A stretch of 19,351 nt of DNA from JAHJEM01 sp043805315. Its GTDB lineage: Archaea; Nanobdellota; Nanobdellia; Woesearchaeales; JAHJEM01. The notes below the pieces were generated by a model. That model had not been told where the DNA came from. It saw only the letters and a list, made by a program, of their open reading frames with translations, and made no database searches. The position numbers and the translations under genes were made by a program. The stretch is from positions 1-19,351 of the forward strand of contig JAZDID010000011.1 in the NCBI GenBank assembly GCA_043805315.1, written 5' to 3'. This document shows, one piece after another, positions 13,331 through 19,277 of the stretch. The stretch's first letter is position 1, and each line of letters begins with the position of its first letter.

Positions 13331-13828
13331 TTACGAAATTGTCGCAAGCTCGAGCACAGGATCCGCCATGTCTGTGCTGGGATTTCTTCGCGTGTCACGT
13401 TCAGGGACATAGGTGACGATCCCTTCGATGGTGAGTAGTGCGGTCCTTTCCTTCTTCAGATCAGTGTACTTGTAGCTCGTTTTTTCTGGCTCTACAATAT
13501 AGGTGATGAGTCGTTTTCCAAACTTCCTTTCCAAGTACAGCGACGCGATGTAATTGACAGAACGATAAGAGAATACTTCATCTGGCATGGAAAGCCAGAA
13601 TGAATGGTTAGTGAGAAAAGCCAAGAGGGGAAAGAGCGGGACGACCGAACACATGATATAACTCGGCTTAGTCATGACTCCTGGAAGCTGCACACGAAGC
13701 TGCAATGAGGGAATGGTGACTTTCGTAAGAATAATATCTTCCAATGCCAAGTCTGTTATCCTGTAGCACGCTCTGCGGACAGGGAGTTCTTCCGTGACCT
13801 CATACTCCGGAAATGTATACTTGCTCAT
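13331..13828 (-). CDS. Unknown protein, paralogue B of a three-gene operon
   Basis: A 165-residue protein with no recognised domain, third in the operon. It is clearly paralogous to the gene before it. Shared landmarks are E-Y-x-V-x-x-x-L-P-V-R near the N terminus, V-T-I-P-S-L near residue 37, Y-L-x-x-K-F-G in the middle, and I-E-G-x-V-x-Y-x-x-E near the end. This copy has an extra C-terminal tail of about 17 residues. The pattern suggests mostly beta structure. The ATG at 13828 is chosen because GAGG (13834-13837) lies five bases upstream. The frame is open to 13882, but that stretch overlaps the previous gene and shows no similarity. Confidence 0.75.
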   Translation of the reverse strand: MSKYTFPEYEVTEELPVRRACYRITDLALEDIILTKVTIPSLQLRVQLPGVMTKPSYIMCSVVPLFPLLAFLTNHSFWLSMPDEVFSYRSVNYIASLYLERKFGKRLITYIVEPEKTSYKYTDLKKERTALLTIEGIVTYVPERDTRRNPSTDMADPVLELATIS

Positions 13829-13835
13829 GGTTTCC

Positions 13836-14234
13836 TCATGCTTCCGTGTAGATGACAAGCCCCTCGATAGTAATGGTGCCATTTCTCTTTCTTCTGTCTG
13901 CGGGTGTGAACTTGCTCGTGTTTACCCAGTGTTCCAGAAATTCGTTCCCAAATTTTTTTTGAAGATACACTTGAGCAATTTCATAACCATACAGGTGAGG
14001 TTTTAAAGGTATTCGGTATTTATCAGGTAAGAACAATTGAGATATTGGAATAACCACTGTCAATTCCTGCCACCTTTGGAGATCACTGAACGCATGAAGG
14101 TTCAACGTCACATCTAATGAAGGAATCGTAACGTGCTCACCATAGATATTTTCCAACCACAAGTTGTGTATCTCGTACCAGTCGCCGCGCACAGGCAGGT
14201 TCTTACGAACGTGGTATTCATGGAATGCTGTCAT
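13836..14234 (-). CDS. Unknown protein, paralogue A of a three-gene operon
   Basis: A 132-residue protein, second in the operon. It shares with the following gene the order EYHVRKNLPVRGDWYEI, VTIPSL, VYLQKKFG and TITIEGLVIY, so the pair arose by tandem duplication. The W-Y-E-I-x-N-L-W-L-E-N-I segment and alternating hydrophobics suggest a beta-rich fold. Its ATG overlaps the stop of the gene before it (ATGA), so translation is coupled. There is no signal peptide or membrane helix, implying a cytoplasmic protein. I cannot name a function. Confidence 0.78.
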   Translation of the reverse strand: MTAFHEYHVRKNLPVRGDWYEIHNLWLENIYGEHVTIPSLDVTLNLHAFSDLQRWQELTVVIPISQLFLPDKYRIPLKPHLYGYEIAQVYLQKKFGNEFLEHWVNTSKFTPADRRKRNGTITIEGLVIYTEA

Positions 14235-14665
14235 GTTTTTTTCCGATAGTGTACGAGTTTGCTTCCATCCACATATTCTTGGAATTTCACCGCATCATAT
14301 TGATCTCGTAGAAGAGTTTTGAAATGCTCATATGCCTTCTTTGAAGGGTAGAGGTGCCACTTTTCTTTTGGGACTCCAACAGGACTATGCTTATCAAGCC
14401 ATCCAAGGCGGCCATATATGATGTCAGGCCTTTCAAGCGCGTTGAATATTTCATTGACCCTGTTATCAAGGTCTTCCAACGATCCTCTTAATTCTATGAC
14501 AAAGGGGGGATATCTCCAAATTCTTGAGGTTTCAAACCGGGCATATTCCTTAATTTCTTTATTGTTCTTGCCCGAAGTGATGAGGTAATTTCGATATCTT
14601 TCCAATTTCTCACTGAATACATCTGCAAGGGCCCTGTCAACATACCCGAATTCGAATACTTCCAT
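14231..14665 (-). CDS. Unknown protein, first gene of a three-gene operon
   Basis: A 144-residue soluble protein rich in charged and aromatic residues, beginning MEVFEFGYVDRALADVFSEK. It has a likely beta-alpha start, then LERYRNYL, a WRYPPFVIELRGS strand, an amphipathic EDLDNRVNEIFNAL helix and a basic end. No domain is recognised. The start at 14665 is preferred over the Met at 14710, because a box A at 14687-14697 lies 27 nt upstream of 14665 and would fall inside the coding region of the longer form. It is followed without a gap by the two paralogous genes, with which it presumably works. Confidence 0.72.
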   Translation of the reverse strand: MEVFEFGYVDRALADVFSEKLERYRNYLITSGKNNKEIKEYARFETSRIWRYPPFVIELRGSLEDLDNRVNEIFNALERPDIIYGRLGWLDKHSPVGVPKEKWHLYPSKKAYEHFKTLLRDQYDAVKFQEYVDGSKLVHYRKKT

Positions 14666-14686
14666 AGGAAATGCCAAGATTGAAAA

Positions 14687-14697
14687 GAATAAAAAAC
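14687..14697 (-). promoter_or_regulatory. Box A of the three-gene unknown operon
   Basis: Minus-strand GTTTTTTATTC is centred about 27 nt before the ATG at 14665. A divergent box A lies 30 bp away. Confidence 0.5.
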
Positions 14698-14725
14698 AAC
14701 CCTTTCCCATAACTTAAAGTAAAAA

Positions 14726-14736
14726 CTTTAAAAATA
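14726..14736 (+). promoter_or_regulatory. Box A of the winged-helix gene at 14757
   Basis: CTTTAAAAATA is centred 26-27 nt before the ATG at 14757, predicting a leaderless message. Confidence 0.6.
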
Positions 14737-14756
14737 GCTATGCATTCCTCTCTGCA

Positions 14757-15578
14757 ATGGACTTCGACACCCTCTTCCTCTCCGGAGGCAAGGAGAGAAC
14801 GACCAAAGGTTTGATTATCAGGTGCTTGGCTGCGCATCAAGAGATCTCCATTGTCCAGCTTCATACGATGCTCAGGGCTGAGTTTCAAAGAAATGTTTCC
14901 TATCAGGCTATCCGCCAGGCCATCACAGAGCTCTTTGACAAGGGAGTGGTTCTGCGCAATGAGAAATCCTTTAGTCTCAATAGCGCCTGGGTACTTGACT
15001 TGAAGGACATGGTTGACATCCTTGAGCGCTCCACACGAAAGCAGCAGGTGCAGGTGCTTGACAGGCAGACAACTCAGGTCAGCCTGAAAAACCTCTACGA
15101 GCTTGGCCATTTCATTCTCTTCGGGCTTGACCACAAGTACTTTGATATGAGCCAGAAAGGAGAGCTTTTTCTCCAGCTCAACCATCTCTGGATTCCCTTC
15201 AGCGACCAATACCGAAGAGATTGCCTGATAAAGATATTTAAGGAGAATATGACAAAGGTCATTGTCAAAGGCAATACAGCCGCAGACAAGATGCTCAAGC
15301 TCTGGTATAAGAAGTATGGTGAGGTCAAGCTTGGCGTGAAGTTCTCCTCTCCTGCAGAATACATCGTCCATGGAGACAGCGTTGTTCAGATCTTCATGGA
15401 TGAGCAGCTGCAGAAGAAGATGGATGAAGTCTACTGCCTCAAAGGGATTGTCAAAGGCGATCTGTTCAGCCAGGTCTCAGACATGACCTATACTGACTAT
15501 GGCATTCAGCTTATCATCACCAGGAATGCCAAGGTCGCAGACAGGGTGAAGAAAGAGATTCTTGCACATTTCAAGTGA
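14757..15578 (+). CDS. Winged-helix DNA-binding protein, DPANN type
   Basis: A 273-residue protein. Residues about 14-75 form a winged helix: KGLIIRCLAAHQEISIVQLH, then a recognition helix with VSYQAIRQAITELFDKG and a wing around VVLRNEKSFSLN. A linker helix (about 79-95) leads to an alpha/beta domain (about 105-273) with strands KVIVKG and VKLGVKF and a final GIQLIITRN strand, perhaps a ligand-sensing module. The gene at 18582-19244 has the same general layout of N-terminal winged helix plus alpha/beta C-terminal domain. Target and ligand are unknown. It is divergent from the three-gene unknown operon with 91 bp between starts, so it may regulate that operon. Confidence 0.75.
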   Translation: MDFDTLFLSGGKERTTKGLIIRCLAAHQEISIVQLHTMLRAEFQRNVSYQAIRQAITELFDKGVVLRNEKSFSLNSAWVLDLKDMVDILERSTRKQQVQVLDRQTTQVSLKNLYELGHFILFGLDHKYFDMSQKGELFLQLNHLWIPFSDQYRRDCLIKIFKENMTKVIVKGNTAADKMLKLWYKKYGEVKLGVKFSSPAEYIVHGDSVVQIFMDEQLQKKMDEVYCLKGIVKGDLFSQVSDMTYTDYGIQLIITRNAKVADRVKKEILAHFK

Positions 15579-15651
15579 ATATAAGAAATATCTCGACGAA
15601 AGAAATCATCAATGCGCATCAATCCTGCAGCAGCTTTCCATTCCCTTGCTT

Positions 15652-16497
15652 TTATATTTGCTGGTAATGCACCTCTGCCTTGGACAGCTTGACAAAAACC
15701 TCATAGCCGCGGAAGTCAGGGACATGCGCCTTGACTGGGATGCGCTTCTGGTCTTTCTCAGCAAGAAGGAATGTGATATCTCCTGAAATCATGCCCATGA
15801 GCTCACCCTCCTCCAAACGCATCACATGGTCATACACGATCCCATCAATCTCTTTGGCTTCACAGACTGTGGTGACTCCTGTTGTCGAGACAGCATTTCC
15901 TTCAGTGAAATTGATCACCCTTCCTTCCATGACATCCTCAGGATGCAGGAGCAGATAGGTGAAGAACATGGAAAAGGGACAGGGTTCGCCTCCATACGAC
16001 AATATCTTGTTTGAAGGCAAGACTCTCAGGGTATCTGCGTGTATCTGTATCTCTTCCTTGTATTTGGCATGGTCAACCTTCTTGAACATGAGCGGGGAGA
16101 ATGAGCAATCCTTCAATGCGAGGTCAGTCTCAAATGTGGTGGTAATGTCAGGAACCTCTGCAAGACCAACACTAGACAGTCTCTTGCCAATCCAATATCC
16201 GAAACCTCCAAAGTTAAGGACCTTGGCTGAGACATGATAGCCAGCCTCATTCGGCTTGAATACAGCTTGTGCATGGCCATTGATTGGAAGCCCGATGACT
16301 CTGGTGCCTGTTTCAAACCTGTACTCAAGGACAATGTCTTCCAGGCCATCAAGAGGCTCATGCCTGAGATTTGCAAGGTACTCTTCTGCAATAACCTCGG
16401 GCTCTCGGTCTGAAGCAAGAGCACTGGCAGGAAACTGGCCTACGACATAGGCAGCCAATACGCAAATAGTCGACTTCACGAACTCACGTCTATTCAT
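15652..16497 (-). CDS. Tat-signal exported protein resembling DUF3108
   Basis: A 281-residue precursor. The N terminus has a twin-arginine motif, NRREFVK (2-8), a mild hydrophobic stretch and a probable cleavage site after SALA (25-28), so export through Tat is likely. The mature part is beta-rich and recalls periplasmic DUF3108 proteins. It has a long strand series from YRFETGTRVIGLPING, a PDITTTFETDLALKD segment, a leader HPEDVMEGRVINFTEGN before the second half, and a final ITFLLAEKDQKRIPVKAHVP. DUF3108 assignment is tentative. It stands alone and is convergent with the winged-helix gene. Box A at 16521-16529 lies 28 nt before the ATG. No Tat translocase gene is visible here. Confidence 0.68.
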   Translation of the reverse strand: MNRREFVKSTICVLAAYVVGQFPASALASDREPEVIAEEYLANLRHEPLDGLEDIVLEYRFETGTRVIGLPINGHAQAVFKPNEAGYHVSAKVLNFGGFGYWIGKRLSSVGLAEVPDITTTFETDLALKDCSFSPLMFKKVDHAKYKEEIQIHADTLRVLPSNKILSYGGEPCPFSMFFTYLLLHPEDVMEGRVINFTEGNAVSTTGVTTVCEAKEIDGIVYDHVMRLEEGELMGMISGDITFLLAEKDQKRIPVKAHVPDFRGYEVFVKLSKAEVHYQQI

Positions 16498-16520
16498 GTG
16501 CTTTTGGGAGTAATAGGGCT

Positions 16521-16529
16521 ATTATAAAT
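16521..16529 (-). promoter_or_regulatory. Box A of the Tat-signal protein gene
   Basis: ATTTATAAT on the minus strand is centred 28 nt before the ATG at 16497. Being nearly symmetrical, it could also fire rightward into the hairpin-rich region. Confidence 0.5.
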
Positions 16530-16587
16530 CTTATGCAATCGAACTGTGAGCATGCGGTGGATTACGGAGTTAGCTTTCTTCATATTG

Positions 16588-16753
16588 CGTCTTTGGTGGC
16601 GGTGCCAACACAGATTTTTACCAAAAATCTGGTAAAAAGTATTAGGAGTGGGACATAAAAAGACATGAATTCCCTTTTTAGCCCCACTTCCATGCAACTC
16701 ATACGAACATCCCATCCGCACATCCTTCATCGCACGCCACCACGGCGCAGACG
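16588..16753. ncRNA. Folded element, copy 2 (homologue of 243-364 in opposite orientation)
   Basis: The outer stem is CGTCT (16588-16592) with AGACG (16749-16753), then TGGTGGC (16594-16600) with GCCACCA (16736-16742), a single bulged G601, and GTGC (16602-16605) with GCAC (16732-16735). Copy 1, read on the minus strand, has the same GGTGGC-G-GTGC/GCAC-GCCACC stem with the same bulge, and both are followed by a perfect AT-rich hairpin as first arm. Here the hairpin is CAGATTTTT (16611-16619) with AAAAATCTG (16623-16631). A second hairpin is AGTGGG (16647-16652) plus TAAAAAG (16656-16662) with CTTTTTA (16674-16680) plus CCCACT (16683-16688). The loop is about twice as long as in copy 1. No coding gene is supported in 16498-16987. 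Confidence 0.55.
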
Positions 16754-16894
16754 AGCCGGGTACTCAGAAACCAATGGTTTCTGGTAATTTGTGTTTGCTC
16801 TGCAAACCCAAATGGATGCCCCATCCGGGGTGGTCGGTAGCTCATTCGGAGCAGCGCGGAGAATGAGCGTCTGCCGCCGTAGTGGTGGCGTGCG
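16731..16894. repeat. Long inverted repeat with internal hairpins
   Basis: CGCACGCCACCAC (16731-16743) is a perfect 13-bp inverted match to GTGGTGGCGTGCG (16882-16894). The stem extends inward through ACGGCG/CGCCGT and CAGACG (16748-16753) with CGTCTG (16868-16873). Enclosed hairpins are CAGAAACC/GGTTTCTG (16765-16783), GTTTGC/GCAAAC (16793-16807) and CTCATTC/GAATGAG (16841-16867). The left arm is the same sequence used by the copy 2 stem at 16588-16753, so the two folds exclude each other. Confidence 0.65.
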
Positions 16895-16987
16895 GAATGC
16901 AAGAATGCTGAAAAGCAATAAGAAGAAGATAACTAAATCTGAAAATTGGCAGGTTCTGGAGAATATGAAAAAAATAGCAATAGCGTA

Positions 16988-17275
16988 TCAGAACCGTATA
17001 TCCTTTGTCCGTTGCAGGAATCCTGGCTCTGTCTCATACACCAGATGGTCGTGCTTGAGCTGGTCTATCATGTCATAGGCTTCTTTTTCTGTGAACCCTT
17101 CGTTCATGGCCTCAAGGATAACTGTTTCTATATGGACTTTCTTGTTCCGGTCAGTGACCAGGTTATTGATGATGTCCAGGAGCTTGATCTTGCTCTCCAC
17201 TGACTCTTCGCGGACAATGCTTGAAGCCAGCATCCGCTGCCTCCGCATGAGCTCTTCGAATTCTTCGTCATTCAT
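16988..17275 (-). CDS. Small winged-helix protein similar to the MCM C-terminal domain
   Basis: A 95-residue protein. The first half is a charged helix (MNDEEFEELMRRQRML) and linker. The second half (about 48-90), HIETVILEAMNEGFTEKEAY, then DMIDQLKHDHLVYETEPGF, follows the pattern of the winged helix at the C terminus of archaeal MCM helicase: helix, E-G-h-x-E-K/E-E-A, helix with L-K-x-x-x-h-h-Y-E, wing with P-G-F/Y. No MCM AAA domain is present, so it is a stand-alone unit or a distant relative. No clear box A or ribosome binding site precedes the ATG, and an in-frame stop just upstream excludes a longer form from the immediate left. Function is inferred only as nucleic-acid or protein binding. 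Confidence 0.65.
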   Translation of the reverse strand: MNDEEFEELMRRQRMLASSIVREESVESKIKLLDIINNLVTDRNKKVHIETVILEAMNEGFTEKEAYDMIDQLKHDHLVYETEPGFLQRTKDIRF

Positions 17276-17441
17276 GGTCTGTTTGGGAGTGTTGATTTTC
17301 TGGCAGGAGGATTTCGCTCAGAAAGTCGCTGTAACCAAATATCACAAGTAGCTACAAAAGTATAATTCTTCTATCTCCCCCATAGCAGTATACGCATGTA
17401 TATATAAAAATGTTTCGATTATTGTAGGCTGGGAGAGGAAT

Positions 17442-17507
17442 GTGTATATTAAATTAAAGAGTGCAAGAACAGATGATTACACCATCGTATCTTTAGGCAT
17501 AAAATAG
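17442..17507 (+). CDS. Possible 21-residue small ORF
   Basis: A GTG-initiated frame of 21 codons (ending VSLGIK) sits four bases after GGGAGAGG (17431-17438) and about 30 nt after an AT-rich TATATATAAAAA stretch (17399-17410). It could be a real small gene or a remnant. Apart from this, 17276-17550 holds only AT-rich promoter-like sequence. Confidence 0.2.
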   Translation: MYIKLKSARTDDYTIVSLGIK

Positions 17508-17523
17508 ACAAAAATCCATAAAA

Positions 17524-17531
17524 TATAAATA
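17524..17531 (+). promoter_or_regulatory. Box A of the gene at 17551
   Basis: TATAAATA is centred about 24 nt before the ATG at 17551, within a longer AT-rich run. Confidence 0.45.
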
Positions 17532-17550
17532 TACATAAATCATCTCCTTC

Positions 17551-17919
17551 ATGAGAAAAATGGAAGGTTACAGGGTAGAATATGAACAGGGAAGATACGT
17601 GATAAAGGTAGATACAACACTAATCAAGAATCACTCTGCTTCAAAATTTATACATGATATTACTGATATTTTAGCTCAAATTCCAAGGAATGGATCATCG
17701 ATTACAGTTGACGCAACAAACTTTCCATACAAAGGATTTCTTGATAGCAATGACAAAGGAGACTGGTCAAAAAGAAGGTTAGATGACTTAATGATCCTTG
17801 TGAGTCAAGATCCTCAGCTCACCGTCTTATTACCAAAGGCGATGGAATTAAGATACCGAAGACAAGCAAGATCTCAGTTGATAGGTAATTCTGAAGAAGG
17901 TTACCGTATCCAAGTTTAA
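17551..17919 (+). CDS. Unknown 122-residue protein, AT-rich gene
   Basis: A soluble protein that I do not recognise. It opens with two strands, EGYRVEYEQGRYVIKVDTTL, then a helix with ASKFIHDITDILAQIP, a strand SSITVDATNF, a DWSKRRLDDLMILVSQ helix and a very basic end with ELRYRRQARSQ. The layout of strands and helices resembles a small STAS-like or response-sensor fold, but that is only a guess. Codons are richer in A/T endings than the neighbouring genes, which with the AT-rich flanks suggests later acquisition. The start at 17551 fits the box A; a Met three codons in is an alternative. No partner gene is adjacent. Confidence 0.65.
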   Translation: MRKMEGYRVEYEQGRYVIKVDTTLIKNHSASKFIHDITDILAQIPRNGSSITVDATNFPYKGFLDSNDKGDWSKRRLDDLMILVSQDPQLTVLLPKAMELRYRRQARSQLIGNSEEGYRIQV

Positions 17920-18051
17920 ATAAACACAGAATAGTGTCAAACAAAAACCGACCATTCCCTGTCAAAGAAGGGTTGAACGAATATTATGCGAACTTTTTTC
18001 ATTTATTGATTGTTAATGAAAGAGTTATTTTCTTAATTTTAACTTTCACAA

Positions 18052-18061
18052 GATATTTATA
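18052..18061 (+). promoter_or_regulatory. Box A of the 50-residue gene
   Basis: GATATTTATAC (18051-18061) predicts transcription starting near 18083, just at the ribosome binding site of the ORF at 18095. The preceding stretch 17920-18050 is AT-rich with no supported gene. Confidence 0.5.
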
Positions 18062-18083
18062 CTCAAGAGTCTTCCCCTTGCCA

Positions 18084-18094
18084 GGGAGGGTGAG
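18084..18094 (+). promoter_or_regulatory. Strong ribosome binding site of the 50-residue gene
   Basis: GGGAGGGTGAG lies immediately before the ATG at 18095 and closely matches the complement of the archaeal 16S 3' end (AGGAGGTGA). It decides the start. Confidence 0.65.
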
Positions 18095-18247
18095 ATGGAA
18101 CTTGTTCATGTTGAGAGAAAAGGAGAATCGCTTTTTTCAAATCTATTCTTCATAGAAGATGATATGATCCTGCACAAGCAGATGGAGCTGCGGGGAAAAC
18201 TCGTGTTCTTCAGAGTACGGAAGAGGACAAGCAGCACGCTTCATTGA
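18095..18247 (+). CDS. Small protein of 50 residues, unknown function
   Basis: The frame encodes a 50-residue protein with an acidic middle (FFIEDDMILHKQMELRG) and a basic end (FFRVRKRTSSTLH). It has a box A about 37 nt upstream and a strong ribosome binding site directly before the ATG. Its last 7 bp overlap the end of the convergent gene at 18241. The strand pattern LVHVERKG and KLVFFRVRKR fits a small beta-rich protein. No family is recognised. Promoter plus ribosome binding site plus start make a real gene likely despite the short length. Confidence 0.55.
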   Translation: MELVHVERKGESLFSNLFFIEDDMILHKQMELRGKLVFFRVRKRTSSTLH

Positions 18248-18543
18248 GGCTGCTGTTCTGCCTGTTCTGCTCCTGAAACAAGCTCTTGCTTTGGCTTCAG
18301 CTTGTCCATGACCTTTTCCATGATGCCTGGCGCCTGGTCATTCCTGAGCGCGATGTCCATTCCGTCCTGCTGCTCACGCTCTTGCAGATGTTCCAATGTC
18401 CGTAAGAAAATCTCGATCTCCTTGATTGCGCCATAGATCTGGTGCTGTACTCCCAAGTCAATGCCAGAATCAGGGCTTGAGAGCACAGTAATAAGGCTTT
18501 GCCTGCGCTTTTCAAAAGTCTTCTTGAGCTCTATGATGACCAT
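18241..18543 (-). CDS. Small helical protein of unknown function
   Basis: A 100-residue, mostly helical protein. MVIIELKKTFEKRRQSLITV opens a first long helix, HQIYGAIKEIEIFLRTLEHL forms a second that could be coiled-coil, and the C-terminal third is polar and Gln-rich (EQAEQQPQ) and probably disordered. The two-helix layout would suit an adaptor or prefoldin-like oligomer, but no motif allows a name. A candidate box A (CTTTATTAATC on the plus strand, 18578-18588) lies 39 nt upstream, in the gap before the winged-helix gene; co-transcription with that gene, 38 bp upstream, is equally possible. Confidence 0.65.
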   Translation of the reverse strand: MVIIELKKTFEKRRQSLITVLSSPDSGIDLGVQHQIYGAIKEIEIFLRTLEHLQEREQQDGMDIALRNDQAPGIMEKVMDKLKPKQELVSGAEQAEQQPQ

Positions 18544-18581
18544 GCGAGTGTCACTGGCCTTTTTCTAAGAACACGGCTTTA

Positions 18582-19244
18582 TTAATCTTTCTTTTTTAGG
18601 ATGCTGAAATAGCCAGCAGGATCATAGAGGGGCTGTATGGCATCGATGAACTCTGTGAAATGCCTGTCTTTCCTGAACAACCCGTCCTCAACCTCGAACT
18701 GGTTATGGGACCAGACAATGAGTTTCATCTCCTTCTCATTCACCTTGATGAACTGGTTGCTGATCTTTTCCCTGACAAGGGCCAGGTTCTCTGTGATGAT
18801 GAGCAGCTCTATTTCTTTCTGGTTGGACTTGAAAAACGCGACAGCATCGCATTTCCTGAGCAGCTCTTCGTTCAGGAAAAAGAACTTCATCAAGTGCAGG
18901 CTGTCTTCCTGATTGTCAAAAAGCCTGGCCTGGAGTATGAGATAAGGAAGAATATCCTCTTTGTCCAAAGGAATGAGGAGTTTTTTGCTCTTGTAGCCGC
19001 CAATAAAAGAAAGGTGCAAAAGCTCATTTTTCAAGGTATAGATTGTTCTTGGCTTGCCTGGTTTCTTGGAAAACTCGCGGGTTTTTTCGACAAGGCCATG
19101 CGCTTCAAGCAGGCTGAGCTGCTGGAGGATGTTTGGTATGCTTGTCTTGAGCTTTGCAGACAGCTCTGTTGGAGAGCTTGATTTTTTAGAAAGTTCTTTC
19201 AAAATGTCCCATTTCGATCCGATCAATAATGCTCCATACTCCAT
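18582..19244 (-). CDS. Winged-helix transcriptional regulator (ArsR/MarR-like)
   Basis: A 220-residue protein. Residues about 9-72 form a winged helix: SKWDILKELSKKSSSPTELS, a recognition helix IPNILQQLSLLEAHGLV, and a wing with the K-x-G-K-P-R-T-I-Y-T-L pattern typical of ArsR-like archaeal regulators. The C-terminal part (about 95-220) has alternating helices and strands (AVAFFKSN, IELLIITEN, EMKLIVWSHNQF) and could bind a ligand or partner. The DNA target is unknown. The AT-rich TATATAAA (19270-19277 on the plus strand) lies about 29 nt before the ATG. Confidence 0.82.
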   Translation of the reverse strand: MEYGALLIGSKWDILKELSKKSSSPTELSAKLKTSIPNILQQLSLLEAHGLVEKTREFSKKPGKPRTIYTLKNELLHLSFIGGYKSKKLLIPLDKEDILPYLILQARLFDNQEDSLHLMKFFFLNEELLRKCDAVAFFKSNQKEIELLIITENLALVREKISNQFIKVNEKEMKLIVWSHNQFEVEDGLFRKDRHFTEFIDAIQPLYDPAGYFSILKKKD

Positions 19245-19269
19245 AAAAAATCATTATGATAACGCATCT

Positions 19270-19277
19270 ATATAAAT
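19270..19277 (-). promoter_or_regulatory. Box A of the terminal winged-helix gene
   Basis: Minus-strand TTTATATA is centred about 29 nt before the ATG at 19244. The remaining bases to 19351 are AT-rich and show nothing else. Confidence 0.55.

Noticed and set aside
15562..15786. 74-codon frame between the convergent genes near 15.6 kb
   Set aside because: It overlaps the ends of both neighbouring genes in other frames and lacks start signals.
17934..18155. 73-codon frame on the plus strand
   Set aside because: No ribosome binding site. It crosses the promoter and start of the 50-residue gene that has better signals, and its composition reflects AT-rich intergenic DNA.
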